Below the pieces are notes generated by a model that made no database searches, was not told the origin of the DNA, and worked only from the letters and a program-made list of their open reading frames with translations. This document shows positions 1 through 10,339 of a stretch of DNA of 64,000 nt, one piece after another. The stretch is from Roseovarius gahaiensis. Its GTDB lineage: Bacteria; Pseudomonadota; Alphaproteobacteria; Rhodobacterales; Rhodobacteraceae. Every line of letters begins with the position of its first letter. Positions within the stretch are counted from its first letter, which is position 1. Made by a program: the position numbers and the translations under genes. Location of the stretch: the NCBI RefSeq assembly GCF_011601345.1, contig NZ_JAAORB010000012.1:1-64000 (forward strand), given 5' to 3'.

Positions 1-42
1 CTGTGGGCTTTGCCACCTCCGGGGTGGGTCATTTTTGGATGA

Positions 43-261
43 TCACACCGGGTCAGTTTTGAATGCACATTGACAGGTCAGCGTATCGTTTTCCACAAAT
101 ATCCGCTCAACCCGGGCATTGAACGCCCCGGCGTCGGGCAGATTCATGAACAACAGCACTGCCGCCAGCACCAGAATGGCGAGGATGGTGATGATCCCGA
201 TGACAACCACTCGGTTGCCTGATCTCAGAGCGTTGGCAGCGCTGCCTGATTGGTCTTTCAC
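43..261 (-). CDS. Small single-pass membrane protein, hypothetical
   Basis: A 72-residue protein with a polar N-terminus, one strong hydrophobic segment at about residues 18-40 and a short C-terminal tail containing a Cys-x-Cys pair. The first codon is GTG, preceded by GAGGG at a 7-base distance. It lies 12 bases after the stop of the neighbouring secreted protein (274-531), so the two are probably cotranscribed. The family is not recognised. The C-terminal CQC may be a metal or disulfide site, but this is only a guess. Confidence 0.5.
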   Translation of the reverse strand: MKDQSGSAANALRSGNRVVVIGIITILAILVLAAVLLFMNLPDAGAFNARVERIFVENDTLTCQCAFKTDPV

Positions 262-273
262 TGGGTCACCCTC

Positions 274-531
274 TTACTGATCGCGCACTGATACAACCTT
301 CAGGAGTATAAGGCCATTCTGGGCCAATTGCGCCTTCAATTGGGCGCGTGCATTGGATTTGGTGCAGGGGCCGCTGATGGGGGCCACGTCGTAATATAGT
401 TCGAACGGATTGTCGCGCTTGGCCTTGTATTCGGCCACACAGGCGGCCTGCGCCATGCTGGCCGACCCGAGGCCCAGTATAAGGACAGCAGCGCTCAGGG
501 CGGCGGTGAGGGGCGTGTAAGTCCATGTCAT
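274..531 (-). CDS. Small secreted protein, hypothetical
   Basis: An 85-residue protein. Residues 1-29 look like a Sec signal peptide (hydrophobic core, then SMAQAA before the predicted cleavage). The mature part is about 55 residues with two cysteines that could form a disulfide. It is the upstream member of a probable two-gene unit with the small membrane protein at 43-261. No family is recognised, so an export function is inferred from the signal peptide alone. Confidence 0.5.
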   Translation of the reverse strand: MTWTYTPLTAALSAAVLILGLGSASMAQAACVAEYKAKRDNPFELYYDVAPISGPCTKSNARAQLKAQLAQNGLILLKVVSVRDQ

Positions 532-563
532 GTGCCAACCATGCGCTGCCCTGCGCGGCTATT

Positions 564-628
564 CAATAACGCCTGTCGCTGTCTGGCGCATTTTCAGTGC
601 GTTATTCGATAACAGATCGGCGTTATTG
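564..628. promoter_or_regulatory. Cluster of CGTTATT boxes in inverted orientation
   Basis: The divergent gap between the genes at 531 and 722 holds CAATAACGCC (564-573), a central GTTAT-TCG-ATAAC palindrome (601-613) and GGCGTTATTG (619-628). The outer two are a perfect 10-bp inverted repeat. This looks like a multi-box operator for a dimeric regulator of the gene at 722, the gene pair at 43-531, or both. The regulator is unknown. Confidence 0.4.
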
Positions 629-721
629 CCTGTCTTTTCTGGGACCATGCATTTTTGCGGTATCGCGTCTGGCTTGCGTGCGCCGGGCCTGAGCTTTGAA
701 CCCCAAGGAAAGGATACAACC

Positions 722-1162
722 ATGTTACATCGCCAATTCATCGCCACAGTGCTGGCAGCCGCAGTCGCCGTGACGGGCCTGACCGCCGCGCCGGCGCGCG
801 CCGAGAATGATGCCGCCAAAGTGATCGCGGGCGTCGCGGCGCTTGCCATCATCGGCGCAGCCGTGGCCGACGCCAATAAAACCAAACGCCCCAAGGGGGT
901 CTATTCGGCACCGCACGCCTATGGCCAGCACAAGCAACAGGCGCGCCATAAGGGCTATAAAGCGCAAAAGCGCTACAAGGCGCAAAAACGGCATGACCGC
1001 TACAACAGACATGTTGGGACGCATCGCGGCTACCGACCAGGCGGAGTGATCCCGCGTCGCGCACAAAACCGCGTGTCGCTGCCCACTGCCTGCCTGATCA
1101 GCAATACCGGCGGACGGGCGGTGTATAGCGCGCGCTGCCTTGAACGTCGCGGCCTGCGATAA
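722..1162 (+). CDS. Exported very basic protein, hypothetical
   Basis: A 146-residue protein. The ATG at 722 was chosen over an open upstream extension because it begins a clear signal peptide (residues 1-27, ending APARA). A hydrophobic Ala-rich stretch follows (about 33-50), then a Lys/Arg/His/Tyr/Gln-rich segment with repeated KAQKRYKAQKRHDRY-type units (about 75-115), and a C-terminal part with two cysteines. Similar short cationic exported proteins are common in Rhodobacteraceae and have no assigned function. The CGTTATT box cluster lies upstream. Confidence 0.6.
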   Translation: MLHRQFIATVLAAAVAVTGLTAAPARAENDAAKVIAGVAALAIIGAAVADANKTKRPKGVYSAPHAYGQHKQQARHKGYKAQKRYKAQKRHDRYNRHVGTHRGYRPGGVIPRRAQNRVSLPTACLISNTGGRAVYSARCLERRGLR

Positions 1163-1233
1163 GCTGCCGTTCAAGACCCGAGCCGCTGACGGGAAGGGCG
1201 CGGGCCCTTCCCTTTTGCATTTCCCCAAGGACC

Positions 1234-1882
1234 ATGCCAAAGCACGGTATGACCAACACGCCGGATTACGCGCTTGAATTGGCCGCACAGGCCCAAGGAT
1301 ACACCCGCATCGCGGGCGTGGATGAGGTGGGGCGCGGCCCGTTGGCGGGGCCGGTCACTGCCGCTGCTGTTGTGCTGGACGCTGCCCGCATCCCCGACGG
1401 CCTGAACGATTCAAAGCGCCTGACGGCCAAACGCCGAGAGGTGCTGTTCGACGTGATCATGGACATGGCCGAGGTGTCCATCGCTCATGCAAGTGTCGAC
1501 GAGATTGATACATTGAACATCCTGCGCGCCAGCCATCTGGCCATGGAACGCGCGGTGGCGGGCCTGCGAACACCCCCCGACATGGCGCTGATCGACGGTA
1601 ACCTGATCCCGCGCAACCTGTCCTTGCCCGCGCGGGCCGTGATCAAGGGCGATGCCCTGTCACTGTCGATTTCAGCCGCCTCGATCATGGCGAAAATCAC
1701 CCGCGACCGCATCATGTGGGATTTGGCGCAACAGTTCCCGGGCTATGGCTGGGACACTAATGCAGGTTACCCGTCAAAAACCCACAAAGCGGCGCTTCAA
1801 AATCTGGGTGTTACCGCACACCATAGACGATCTTTCAAGCCGGTACACAATATCTTGTATCAAGGTAAATCTGTAAGTAACT

Positions 1883-1884
<2 letters not shown>
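1234..1884 (+). CDS. rnhB: Ribonuclease HII
   Basis: A 216-residue enzyme that cleaves the RNA strand of RNA-DNA hybrids, including single ribonucleotides misincorporated in DNA. The active-site motif GVDEVGRGPLAGPV is at residues 28-41 (catalytic D30, E31). Further acidic residues are in ALIDGN and in the C-terminal GYPSKTH region typical of type 2 RNase H. The length is normal. The ATG at 1234 has AAGG very close upstream, and an in-frame ATG at 1249 is an alternative start. It is followed on the same strand by ccrM, an order common in alphaproteobacteria. Confidence 0.95.
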
Positions 1885-3091
<1,207 letters not shown>

Positions 3092-3153
3092 GGCTTTCGA
3101 ATATCAGAACACCGCCGGTGCCTGCGGCCTGACATCGCAGGCACCACACCTGT

Positions 3154-3180
3154 GCCCCGCCCTTTTGGCGGGGCTTTTTT
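3154..3180 (+). terminator. Rho-independent terminator after ccrM
   Basis: An 8-bp GC stem, GCCCCGCC / GGCGGGGC, with a CTTTT loop followed by six T residues, 62 bases after the ccrM stop. Confidence 0.85.
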
Positions 3181-3225
3181 GTGGGGTGTTTCCAAAAGGA
3201 GTGGCTGCGCCACACAGTTTTTTGG

Positions 3226-3275
3226 GCGAGGGGCCAGCCCCTCGCGCTCCCCGGGATATTTTTGAACAAGAGAAG
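3226..3275 (+). repeat. Dispersed intergenic repeat: hairpin plus GGGATATTTTTGAACAA tail
   Basis: A perfect 9-bp hairpin (GCGAGGGGC, CA loop, GCCCCTCGC, 3226-3245) followed by CCCCGGGATATTTTTGAACAAG. The tail is a variant of sequences at 23911-23939 and 33577-33604. It lies in the convergent gap between ccrM and alkB. Confidence 0.6.
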
Positions 3276-3288
3276 GGCGCGGATCGCT

Positions 3289-4431
3289 CTAGCGTGGCAG
3301 TGGGTTGCGCGCCTTGTTGTAAGGTCTCCAGTCAGTGATTTCGGGGTAATACATCTCGCGCCAGTGTTTGACACGCGGGTTCATCACCTTGCGCCAGATC
3401 GGCGGGATCATCGCTGCCATGGTCATGATCGGGTAGCCATACGGCAATTGCGGGGCTTCATCCGCGTCATAGTTTTGCAGCAGTGGAAAGCGGCGATCGG
3501 GTTTGTAGTGGTGGTCGGAATGGCGTTGCAGGTTGATCAGCAGCCAATTCGAAGCTTTGTGCGCCGCGTTCCAGCTATGGTGTGGTTTGACATGTTCGTA
3601 TTTACCATCGCCCAGATGTTTGCGGGTCAGGGCATAATGTTCAACGTAATTGACCAGTTCCAACTGCCAGATGGCGACACCGGCCTGCCACAGGAACAGC
3701 AAAAGCCCGGCCCAACCGCCGATGATCACCGCCAGCAGCAGCATGAAGGCCTGTAGCGCCCAATACCGCCAAAACGGGTTTTTCGCATCGGTCCACGGTT
3801 TGCCCTTACGCGCCAGCATGGCCTTTTCCGCCTTGAACGCCGACAGGAGTGACCCCTTCAGCACGCGGGGGAAAAAGCGGTGGAAGCCTTCGTTGTAGCG
3901 TGCGGTGACCGGATCGCGTGGGGTGCCGACATACAGGTGGTGCACCCGCAGATGTTCGGACCGGAAATGCGAATAGAGCACCATCGACAACAGCGCGTCG
4001 CCCAAGAACCGCTCACCGCGGTCTTTTTGGTGCATGAGTTCGTGGCTATAGTTTATGCCGACCGTGCCGGTGATCACACCCACGCCGAAAAACAAAACGA
4101 TGGTTTCAAGCGCCGAAAGATGCGCATCGCCCGGCCCGGTCACATACCAGATCATCCAAAACAGCAGGGCAAACTGAATGGGCGCCCAGATCAGCGTGAT
4201 CGCCTTGTACCAGCTGAGCTGATCTTCGTCGGTGTCCAGATCGGCGTTTTCGGTGTTCAGGCCAAGGAATGCATCAAGGATGGAAAAGAAGTACCATGTG
4301 ACGACCGGCAGCAAAATAACCGTCCAGCCGCCATAAAGCGCGCCAATCACGGCGACGGGGACAAGCAGCAAAGACATCCAGAATGGTACGGCGTTGCGAA
4401 ACATCGCAACCTTATGGGCGGGGATCATCAC
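3289..4431 (-). CDS. alkB: Alkane 1-monooxygenase (membrane di-iron hydroxylase)
   Basis: A 380-residue integral membrane hydroxylase of the fatty-acid-desaturase-like superfamily that oxidises the terminal carbon of n-alkanes. All histidine boxes are present: HELMH (130-134), HLRVHH (160-165) and HSDHH (304-308), together with the AlkB signature NYVEHYAL (261-268). Several hydrophobic helices precede the first box. It starts 37 bases after the mutY stop on the same strand and may be read from the mutY promoter. No rubredoxin, rubredoxin reductase or alkane regulator gene is nearby, so the electron donors must be encoded elsewhere. Confidence 0.92.
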   Translation of the reverse strand: MMIPAHKVAMFRNAVPFWMSLLLVPVAVIGALYGGWTVILLPVVTWYFFSILDAFLGLNTENADLDTDEDQLSWYKAITLIWAPIQFALLFWMIWYVTGPGDAHLSALETIVLFFGVGVITGTVGINYSHELMHQKDRGERFLGDALLSMVLYSHFRSEHLRVHHLYVGTPRDPVTARYNEGFHRFFPRVLKGSLLSAFKAEKAMLARKGKPWTDAKNPFWRYWALQAFMLLLAVIIGGWAGLLLFLWQAGVAIWQLELVNYVEHYALTRKHLGDGKYEHVKPHHSWNAAHKASNWLLINLQRHSDHHYKPDRRFPLLQNYDADEAPQLPYGYPIMTMAAMIPPIWRKVMNPRVKHWREMYYPEITDWRPYNKARNPLPR

Positions 4432-4468
4432 TTGGCTCCCTTACAAAAGCAACATGGTGGGGCGCGTT

Positions 4469-5524
4469 TCAGGGGCCATTGTTCAGGGTGTCGCGGGCAA
4501 GGTCAAATACCTTGCGCATCACCGTCGGTAAATCCGACGGGCGAAACGCCCCAGCCGGATGGAACGTGCCACGTTCGGGCTGTGTATTCATGCCAACCTG
4601 TGCGACCTGAATGGTCAGCCGCAGGTGGAAATGGGTGAAGGTGTGGCGGGCCTCTGTGCCCAAGTCTTGCCAATCAGCCTCAAGCGGTGGTGCGGGGCTT
4701 GGGGTGTCGCGCCAGTCGCTGCCGGGCCAGCCCAGCATGCCGCCCAGCAAGCCTTTGTCGGGGCGACGCTCGAGCAGCCATGCACCATCGGCGCGCTGTG
4801 CGACATAGGCGATGCCATGCCGGGTCGGTTTTGGTTTTTTGGGGGTCTTGTGGGGCAAATCGGATTGTGTGCCGGCCTTGCGCGCTGTGCAGCGCGCCAT
4901 CCAAGGGCAGATCCCACACGCCGGGGATTTGGACGTGCAGACAGTCGCGCCCAGATCCATTACCGCCTGCGCGTAATCGCCGGGCCGCCGGTTGGGTGTG
5001 AGTGCCGCGGCGGCCCTTGTCAATTCTGGTTTAGCGGCGGGCAGGGGGGTGTGAATGTCATGCAGCCGCGCCATCACTCGCTCCACGTTGCCATCCACCA
5101 CCACTTCGGGGGCGTCAAAGGCAATCGCGGCAATCGCGGCGCTGGTATAGGGGCCGATGCCGGGAAGTTTGACCAAATCCTCGCGCGTGTCGGGAAATTG
5201 TCCGTTCAGATCATTGGCCACAACCCGTGCGCATTTCAGCAGGTTGCGCGCCCGGGCGTAATATCCCAAACCGGCCCATTCGCCCATCACTTGCGCATCC
5301 GGGGCCGCGGCCAGCGCCTGCACATCCGGCCACAATGTCGTGAAACGCTCGAAATAGGCTTTCACGGCGGCAACGGTTGTTTGTTGCAGCATAACCTCGG
5401 ACAGCCAGACACGATATGGATCAGGGTGCACGCGCGCCGCGCGCGCCGCCGGGGCCACGCGCCACGGCAGATCGCGTGCATGCCGGTCGTACCACGCCAG
5501 CAGGTCTTGTGCCGCGTCACGCAT
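4469..5524 (-). CDS. mutY: A/G-specific adenine glycosylase
   Basis: A 351-residue base-excision repair enzyme that removes adenine mispaired with 8-oxoguanine. An HhH-GPD domain occupies the N-terminal two thirds, with hairpin LPGIGPYTSAAI and catalytic Asp in VVDGNVERV. A [4Fe-4S] cluster loop follows, with spacing C-x6-C-x2-C-x5-C (CTSKSPACGICPWMARC). The C-terminal Nudix-like domain that reads 8-oxoG ends the protein. It is divergent from the DUF721 gene with an 81-base gap, and alkB follows it. Confidence 0.95.
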   Translation of the reverse strand: MRDAAQDLLAWYDRHARDLPWRVAPAARAARVHPDPYRVWLSEVMLQQTTVAAVKAYFERFTTLWPDVQALAAAPDAQVMGEWAGLGYYARARNLLKCARVVANDLNGQFPDTREDLVKLPGIGPYTSAAIAAIAFDAPEVVVDGNVERVMARLHDIHTPLPAAKPELTRAAAALTPNRRPGDYAQAVMDLGATVCTSKSPACGICPWMARCTARKAGTQSDLPHKTPKKPKPTRHGIAYVAQRADGAWLLERRPDKGLLGGMLGWPGSDWRDTPSPAPPLEADWQDLGTEARHTFTHFHLRLTIQVAQVGMNTQPERGTFHPAGAFRPSDLPTVMRKVFDLARDTLNNGP

Positions 5525-5605
5525 TCTTTATCCCTTTCGCGCCGTTTCGCTTTGGCATGGTGTGCCACATGCCCTAAGATAGATGCCAAGTCGAGGATGC
5601 CACCC

Positions 5606-6115
5606 ATGCCGCAACGCAACAGCACCACACGCGGGTTCAAACGCACGGGCCAACTTGTTCAGGGCCGCATTCGCCACGCCTCGGAATCGCGTGGCTTTGC
5701 GCAAACCCGCCTGCTGACCCACTGGCCGGAAATCGTCGGGGCCGATATCGCTGCCATCGCGCGTCCGGTCAACGTGTCCTATGGGCGGCAGGGCTTTGGT
5801 GCCACGCTGACGGTGCTGACCACCGGGGCGCAGGCCCCGATGCTGGAAATGCAAAAAGAACAGCTGCGCGATAAGGTGAACGCGGTTTATGGCTATAATG
5901 CCATCTCGCGCATCCGTGTTACACAAACCGCGCCCACAGGCTTTGCCGAAGGGCAGGCCAGTTTCGATCATCGCCCGCAAAAGCCCGCGCCTGTCGCCCC
6001 TGACCCCACGTTGCAGGCCCGTGCCGCAGATATGACCGCGCCGATCGGCGATACCTCGCTCAGATCCGCGCTTGAAGCCCTTGGGCAGAACGTTCTATCC
6101 AAGACGAAACGCTAG
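5606..6115 (+). CDS. DUF721 (DciA-like) protein
   Basis: A 169-residue protein with the DUF721 pattern: an N-terminal region ending THWPEIVGADIAAIARP, then a beta-rich part with LTVLTTGAQAPMLEMQK. DUF721 covers DciA, the ancestral loader of the replicative helicase DnaB, so a replication role is possible but unproven here. The ATG at 5606 was chosen because GAGG lies 9 bases upstream; another ATG at 5597 has no spaced site. The open frame extends far upstream through mutY antisense sequence, which is not real coding. A DsbA-like gene follows after 19 bases. Confidence 0.8.
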   Translation: MPQRNSTTRGFKRTGQLVQGRIRHASESRGFAQTRLLTHWPEIVGADIAAIARPVNVSYGRQGFGATLTVLTTGAQAPMLEMQKEQLRDKVNAVYGYNAISRIRVTQTAPTGFAEGQASFDHRPQKPAPVAPDPTLQARAADMTAPIGDTSLRSALEALGQNVLSKTKR

Positions 6116-6134
6116 ATCCCGAAAGGTGACCTGA

Positions 6135-6806
6135 ATGACCCGAACGACCGCCATCGCGGCCTTGTGCCTGACCCTCGTTGCCGGAGCGGCCTATTGGCTG
6201 ACCTCGGCCCCTGCAACATCCAACGATCTGCCTTATGGCGCGGTCAACGCGCAGGAAGCCGGTGATGTCGATACCTCGTCGATCGTTGAAATGAGGCTTG
6301 GCAACGCGGATGCACCGGTGACCGTGATTGAATATGCCTCGTTCACTTGCCCGCATTGCGCCACGTTCCACGCCGACCAGTTCAAGCAGCTGAAGGCCGA
6401 CTATATTGACACGGACAAGATCAATTTCATCTACCGGGATGTGTATTTTGATCGTCTGGGCCTGTGGGCGTCGATGGTGGCGCGTTGTGGGGGCGAACAG
6501 AAGTTCTTTGGCCTCAGCTCGCTGATTTATGAACAGCAGAAAGAGTGGATCGGGTCCGGTGATCCGGTTGAATCCGCTAATGCCCTGCGCAAAATCGGCA
6601 AGGTCGCGGGCCTTGGCGAAGATCAGATCGAGGCTTGCCTGACAGATCAGGATAAGGCCAAGGCACTGGTCGCTTGGTATCAGCAAAACGCCGAGGAACA
6701 TGATATCACCTCAACCCCGACGATCGTGATCAATGGCGAAAAGCATTCCAATATGGCCTATGACGAGCTTAAGGTGATCATCGACGAGGCGTTGGGCGAA
6801 GGATGA
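6135..6806 (+). CDS. DsbA-family periplasmic thiol-disulfide oxidoreductase
   Basis: A 223-residue exported thioredoxin-fold protein. The signal segment or membrane anchor is at residues 5-22. The active site CPHC is at 72-75 in the context SFTCPHCATFH. The cis-proline loop is TSTPTIVING near the C-terminus. CPHC is the canonical DsbA redox motif, so it probably introduces disulfides in periplasmic proteins. It is translationally coupled to the next gene through an ATGA overlap. Confidence 0.85.
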   Translation: MTRTTAIAALCLTLVAGAAYWLTSAPATSNDLPYGAVNAQEAGDVDTSSIVEMRLGNADAPVTVIEYASFTCPHCATFHADQFKQLKADYIDTDKINFIYRDVYFDRLGLWASMVARCGGEQKFFGLSSLIYEQQKEWIGSGDPVESANALRKIGKVAGLGEDQIEACLTDQDKAKALVAWYQQNAEEHDITSTPTIVINGEKHSNMAYDELKVIIDEALGEG

Positions 6807-7915
6807 CATCGCCGCTATCCGGCCTCAAGGTCGTTGAACTTGCCCGCATTCTGGCCGGCCCTTGGGCCGGTCAGACACTCGCCGATCTGGGGGCCGAGGT
6901 GATCAAGGTCGAAAGCCCCGCCGGTGATGACACGCGCCAATGGGGCCCGCCCTTTATCGAGTGCGACGGCGACCGCTCGGCCGCTTACTTCCATTCCTGC
7001 AACCGGGGCAAATCTTCGGTCACAGTGGATTTCCGCACCGCTGAGGGGCAGGAACAAGTCCGCGACATGATCCGCGACGCCGATATCGTGATCGAGAATT
7101 TTAAAGTGGGAGGGCTGGCCAAGTACGGCTTGGATTACGACAGTCTGCGCGCGATCAATCCCGGCCTGATCTATTGCTCGATCACAGGGTTCGGGCAGGA
7201 TGGGCCCTATGCGCATCGCGCCGGGTATGACTACATCATTCAGGGGATGTCAGGGCTGATGTCGATCACCGGACACCCTGACGGACAGCCGACCAAGGTG
7301 GGCGTCGCCGTGACGGATGTGTTCACCGGTGTCTACGCCACCACCGCCATTCTGGCGGCTGTGCATCGCCGCCACGCCACCGGGCAGGGGCAGCATATCG
7401 ACATGGCGCTTTTGGATGTTGCCGTGTCTGTCACCGCAAATCAGGCGATGAACTATCTATCCACCGGCACACCGCCGGGGCGGCTTGGCAATTTTCATCC
7501 CAACTTGTCCCCCTATCAGGTCTTCGATTGCTCGGATGGCTACATCATCATCGCCGTAGGAAATGACGGGCAGTTCCGCCGCTTGTGCGACTTGCTGGGC
7601 TGTCCCGATCTGGCAGACGATCCGGAGTACGCGACAAATCCTGCGCGGGTGGCCCACCGCGAAAACCTTGATGAATTGCTAACGGCCCGCACGCGGACCT
7701 TTTCCAAGGCCGATCTGTTGGCCACCTGCGAAATGCATGGCGTGCCCGCTGGCCCGATCAACAATTTGGCCGAGGTGTTTGATGACCCGCAGGTGCAGGC
7801 CCGTGGCATGCGCGTTGACCCCCAAGGCGTGCCCGGTGTCCGCTCACCCTTTCGGTTTTCCGAATCCGAGCTGTCGCTTGACCGCCCGTCGCCCAAGCTG
7901 GGGCAGGACGGCTAG
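6803..7915 (+). CDS. Family III CoA-transferase (CaiB/BaiF)
   Basis: A 370-residue enzyme of the class that moves CoA between carboxylic acids through an aspartyl-CoA anhydride. The N-terminus ([20 protein letters not shown]) and the central [20 protein letters not shown] segment, which holds the expected catalytic Asp, are typical. So is the later [10 protein letters not shown] stretch. The substrate cannot be told from sequence. The ATG overlaps the dsbA-like stop by 4 bases, and its 3' end overlaps the convergent lpxK stop by 4 bases. Confidence 0.85.
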   Translation: MTSPLSGLKVVELARILAGPWAGQTLADLGAEVIKVESPAGDDTRQWGPPFIECDGDRSAAYFHSCNRGKSSVTVDFRTAEGQEQVRDMIRDADIVIENFKVGGLAKYGLDYDSLRAINPGLIYCSITGFGQDGPYAHRAGYDYIIQGMSGLMSITGHPDGQPTKVGVAVTDVFTGVYATTAILAAVHRRHATGQGQHIDMALLDVAVSVTANQAMNYLSTGTPPGRLGNFHPNLSPYQVFDCSDGYIIIAVGNDGQFRRLCDLLGCPDLADDPEYATNPARVAHRENLDELLTARTRTFSKADLLATCEMHGVPAGPINNLAEVFDDPQVQARGMRVDPQGVPGVRSPFRFSESELSLDRPSPKLGQDG

Positions 7916-8913
7916 CGCACCATCAGGCCCACATCAGCCAACGCCTGATCCAGCGGTGTCCAGTCGTTGATTTCCAGCCGCACAGGCAGGGTCAGAACCT
8001 TCTGCCGAAACTCGGGTGGCAGGCGGACCGCATCCTTTTCCGTGGTAACAAGTTGCGCGCGCAACAGTTTGGCCTCGTTCTCTAGCCGGGCCATCAGCGC
8101 CGGGGTCAGCGGTTGGTGATCCTCCAACGCTTCGGCCCGCACCAGATCAGCGCCCAGCCCTTGCAAAGTCGCAAAAAACTTGGCCGGATGCCCAATGCCC
8201 GCAAACGCCAAAAACCGGGTGTCGGTCCAATCCATTCCGGTTTGCAGCGGGGCCAGATGGCCCATCAGACGCGGTCGGCCAATGTGGTCGCCCCATGTCT
8301 TGCCGAAACTGTCTTGTGCTGCGCCCGGACCAATCGACAAAACCAGATCGGCCCGTTGCAAGCCTGTGGTCACCGGTTCGCGCAGCGGACCGGCGGGAAT
8401 GCAGCGGCCATTGCCAAACCCCTGCGCGGCATCCACCACGATCAGGGAAAGATCTTTTTTTATCGACGGATTTTGATGGCCGTCATCCATCACGATGATA
8501 TCTGGCCCGGCCTTTTCTGCCGCCTTCGCCGCCGCCGCCCGATCCTTGGCGACCCACACGCGGGTAAAGGCCGAGATCAGCAATGGCTCATCTCCAACGT
8601 CCTGGGCTGTATGGATTCTTTCATTGACCTCGACAGGGCCATCCAATGATCCGCCATGCCCGCGCGAGATGACATGCACGGTTTTCCCCATGTTTTGCAA
8701 ATGCTGAACCAATGCGATGGTAGTTGGCGTCTTGCCGGTGCCGCCCGCATTGATGTTTCCCACACAAATAACGGGAATATCAGGGGCATATGCGGGGGGC
8801 TGTGCCACCCGCCGGGCGGTGGCCACGGCATACAGCGCGCCCAACGGCGCCAGCACCCGCGCCATGACGGTTGGCTGATCGGGTGGGGTGAACCAGAAAA
8901 GCGGTGCGCGCAT
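7912..8913 (-). CDS. lpxK: Tetraacyldisaccharide 4'-kinase
   Basis: A 333-residue inner-membrane-associated kinase that phosphorylates the 4' position of the lipid A precursor disaccharide. The P-loop is in [14 protein letters not shown] at about residues 51-64. A DDGHQN motif (about 140) and the TEKDAVRLP segment near the C-terminus are both typical of LpxK. The start codon overlaps the waaA stop by one base (TAATG), so the two are coupled: Kdo transfer and lipid A phosphorylation are adjacent steps of LPS core/lipid A assembly. Confidence 0.95.
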   Translation of the reverse strand: MRAPLFWFTPPDQPTVMARVLAPLGALYAVATARRVAQPPAYAPDIPVICVGNINAGGTGKTPTTIALVQHLQNMGKTVHVISRGHGGSLDGPVEVNERIHTAQDVGDEPLLISAFTRVWVAKDRAAAAKAAEKAGPDIIVMDDGHQNPSIKKDLSLIVVDAAQGFGNGRCIPAGPLREPVTTGLQRADLVLSIGPGAAQDSFGKTWGDHIGRPRLMGHLAPLQTGMDWTDTRFLAFAGIGHPAKFFATLQGLGADLVRAEALEDHQPLTPALMARLENEAKLLRAQLVTTEKDAVRLPPEFRQKVLTLPVRLEINDWTPLDQALADVGLMVR

Positions 8914-10136
8914 TACTTTGCCCCCATCACGTCAAGCGTGTCCTGCACAAGATCCAAAATTTTGTCCGTGACCCCAGCACTTTGCGAGGCCACGTCCCAC
9001 GCTGCATGCGCCATGGTTGCCGATTGGTCGGGCGGGATCAGCCGCTGCACGGCTGTGGCCAATGTCTCGCGATCCCGGACGATGCGCGCGGCCCCGGCTT
9101 CGGCGAACCTAGAATAGCTGGACATATAGCGCCGCACGTTCGGGCCGTACAAGATAGCCGAACCATGTGCGGCAGGCTCGTTCGGATCGCGCCCCCAATG
9201 CCCGGCCAACAAAGAGCTGCCCATGAAGGTGATCGGGGCAATGCGATACCACAGCCCCATCTCGCCGCGTGTATCGGCCAATATGACCTGAGTTGTCTCT
9301 TCGGGCAGTTCGCCCTCTGACCATGTGATGCTGCGCCATCCTTCAGCATCCAGCCGGGCCTTGAAATCCGGGCCGGTTGCTGGATCGTCGGGGACCAGAA
9401 CCAATAGCGCCCTGTGCGCAAGACGGTTGGTATCGCGGTGCGCCTGCAGAACTGTGTCCAACTCTTGCGGTTGCGCCATGGCGGCAAGCCACACCGGACG
9501 GCCGCGCAAAAGATTGCTCAATTCCGCGTGGTCGCTTTCGTTGTAAGGCAGGGTCAAAGCCCCTTCTTGGAACGGGCCGGTAATTTCAATCTCCGCATCA
9601 TTGACCCGCAGCCGCCTAAGAAACCGCGCCGTGTTTGCGTTGCGCGCGAAGATCATTGCAAACCGGTCCAATAAAGCGCGAGGAAGGTCCGGAAGCCATC
9701 GCCAGATCGTTTTGTCCAACAGGCGTTCTTCGGCGTCAATCAGATAAAGCGGCACATCGTGTTCGCTTGCGCATGTGATGAAGGCGGGTTGCAAGTCTCC
9801 GCCCGCCCAAAGGCAAATGTCTGGGGTCCAGTGACGCAAGAACGCCTCGGCATTCGGGACTGAATCTTCCGGCAAATGTGCCCTGAGAATACATTTTCCC
9901 TTGGTCTGTTCTGAGACTTCATCGCGATGCGTTGTTATGAGCATATGCAGCCCGGGGCGCTGTGCGGCAAGGCGTTCGGCCATTTGACACAGGGCGTCGG
10001 CATGGGCGGGTTCGACGGCATGTGCCCAAATCAATTCACCTGTCGGGCGCGCCCTTTCCGGGGCTGCCGCCGGGGTGGTCTTAGCGCCATGGCGTGACAT
10101 GGCCAGATAGGCCGCAAGGCTGACCGAACGGCGCAT
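8913..10136 (-). CDS. waaA: 3-deoxy-D-manno-octulosonic acid (Kdo) transferase, divergent
   Basis: A 407-residue glycosyltransferase that adds Kdo to the lipid A precursor. The N-terminal [14 protein letters not shown] corresponds to the usual WxHAxSxGE region but is altered. The C-terminal half carries the family pattern [20 protein letters not shown] followed by [18 protein letters not shown], the most diagnostic part. The usual N-terminal membrane anchor is weak. Context supports the call: the stop overlaps the lpxK start. Because the N-terminal motif is divergent, it could be a specialised paralogue. Confidence 0.85.
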   Translation of the reverse strand: MRRSVSLAAYLAMSRHGAKTTPAAAPERARPTGELIWAHAVEPAHADALCQMAERLAAQRPGLHMLITTHRDEVSEQTKGKCILRAHLPEDSVPNAEAFLRHWTPDICLWAGGDLQPAFITCASEHDVPLYLIDAEERLLDKTIWRWLPDLPRALLDRFAMIFARNANTARFLRRLRVNDAEIEITGPFQEGALTLPYNESDHAELSNLLRGRPVWLAAMAQPQELDTVLQAHRDTNRLAHRALLVLVPDDPATGPDFKARLDAEGWRSITWSEGELPEETTQVILADTRGEMGLWYRIAPITFMGSSLLAGHWGRDPNEPAAHGSAILYGPNVRRYMSSYSRFAEAGAARIVRDRETLATAVQRLIPPDQSATMAHAAWDVASQSAGVTDKILDLVQDTLDVMGAK

Positions 10137-10339
10137 AGTATCCTAGGCCAATACCGTGGCGATAGTGGGACCAAGACCAAAACACCGCCAGTGTGTCATC
10201 TGATTTCCCCAAGCGCGATTGCAATCTGGACGCAGCCTAGTGGATCGGGGCGTCGGGTCAAGCGGACGCTGGCATTTGGCGTGGTCTTGACGGATTGCAC
10301 GAAACAGGCCACCAGACGTTTGACCAAATCCGGACACCG

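Noticed and set aside
4559-5596. Long open reading frame upstream of and in frame with the DUF721 gene
   Set aside because: It runs antisense through mutY, has unusual Gly/Arg/Cys-rich composition and no ribosome-binding site. The GAGG-preceded ATG at 5606 is the better start.
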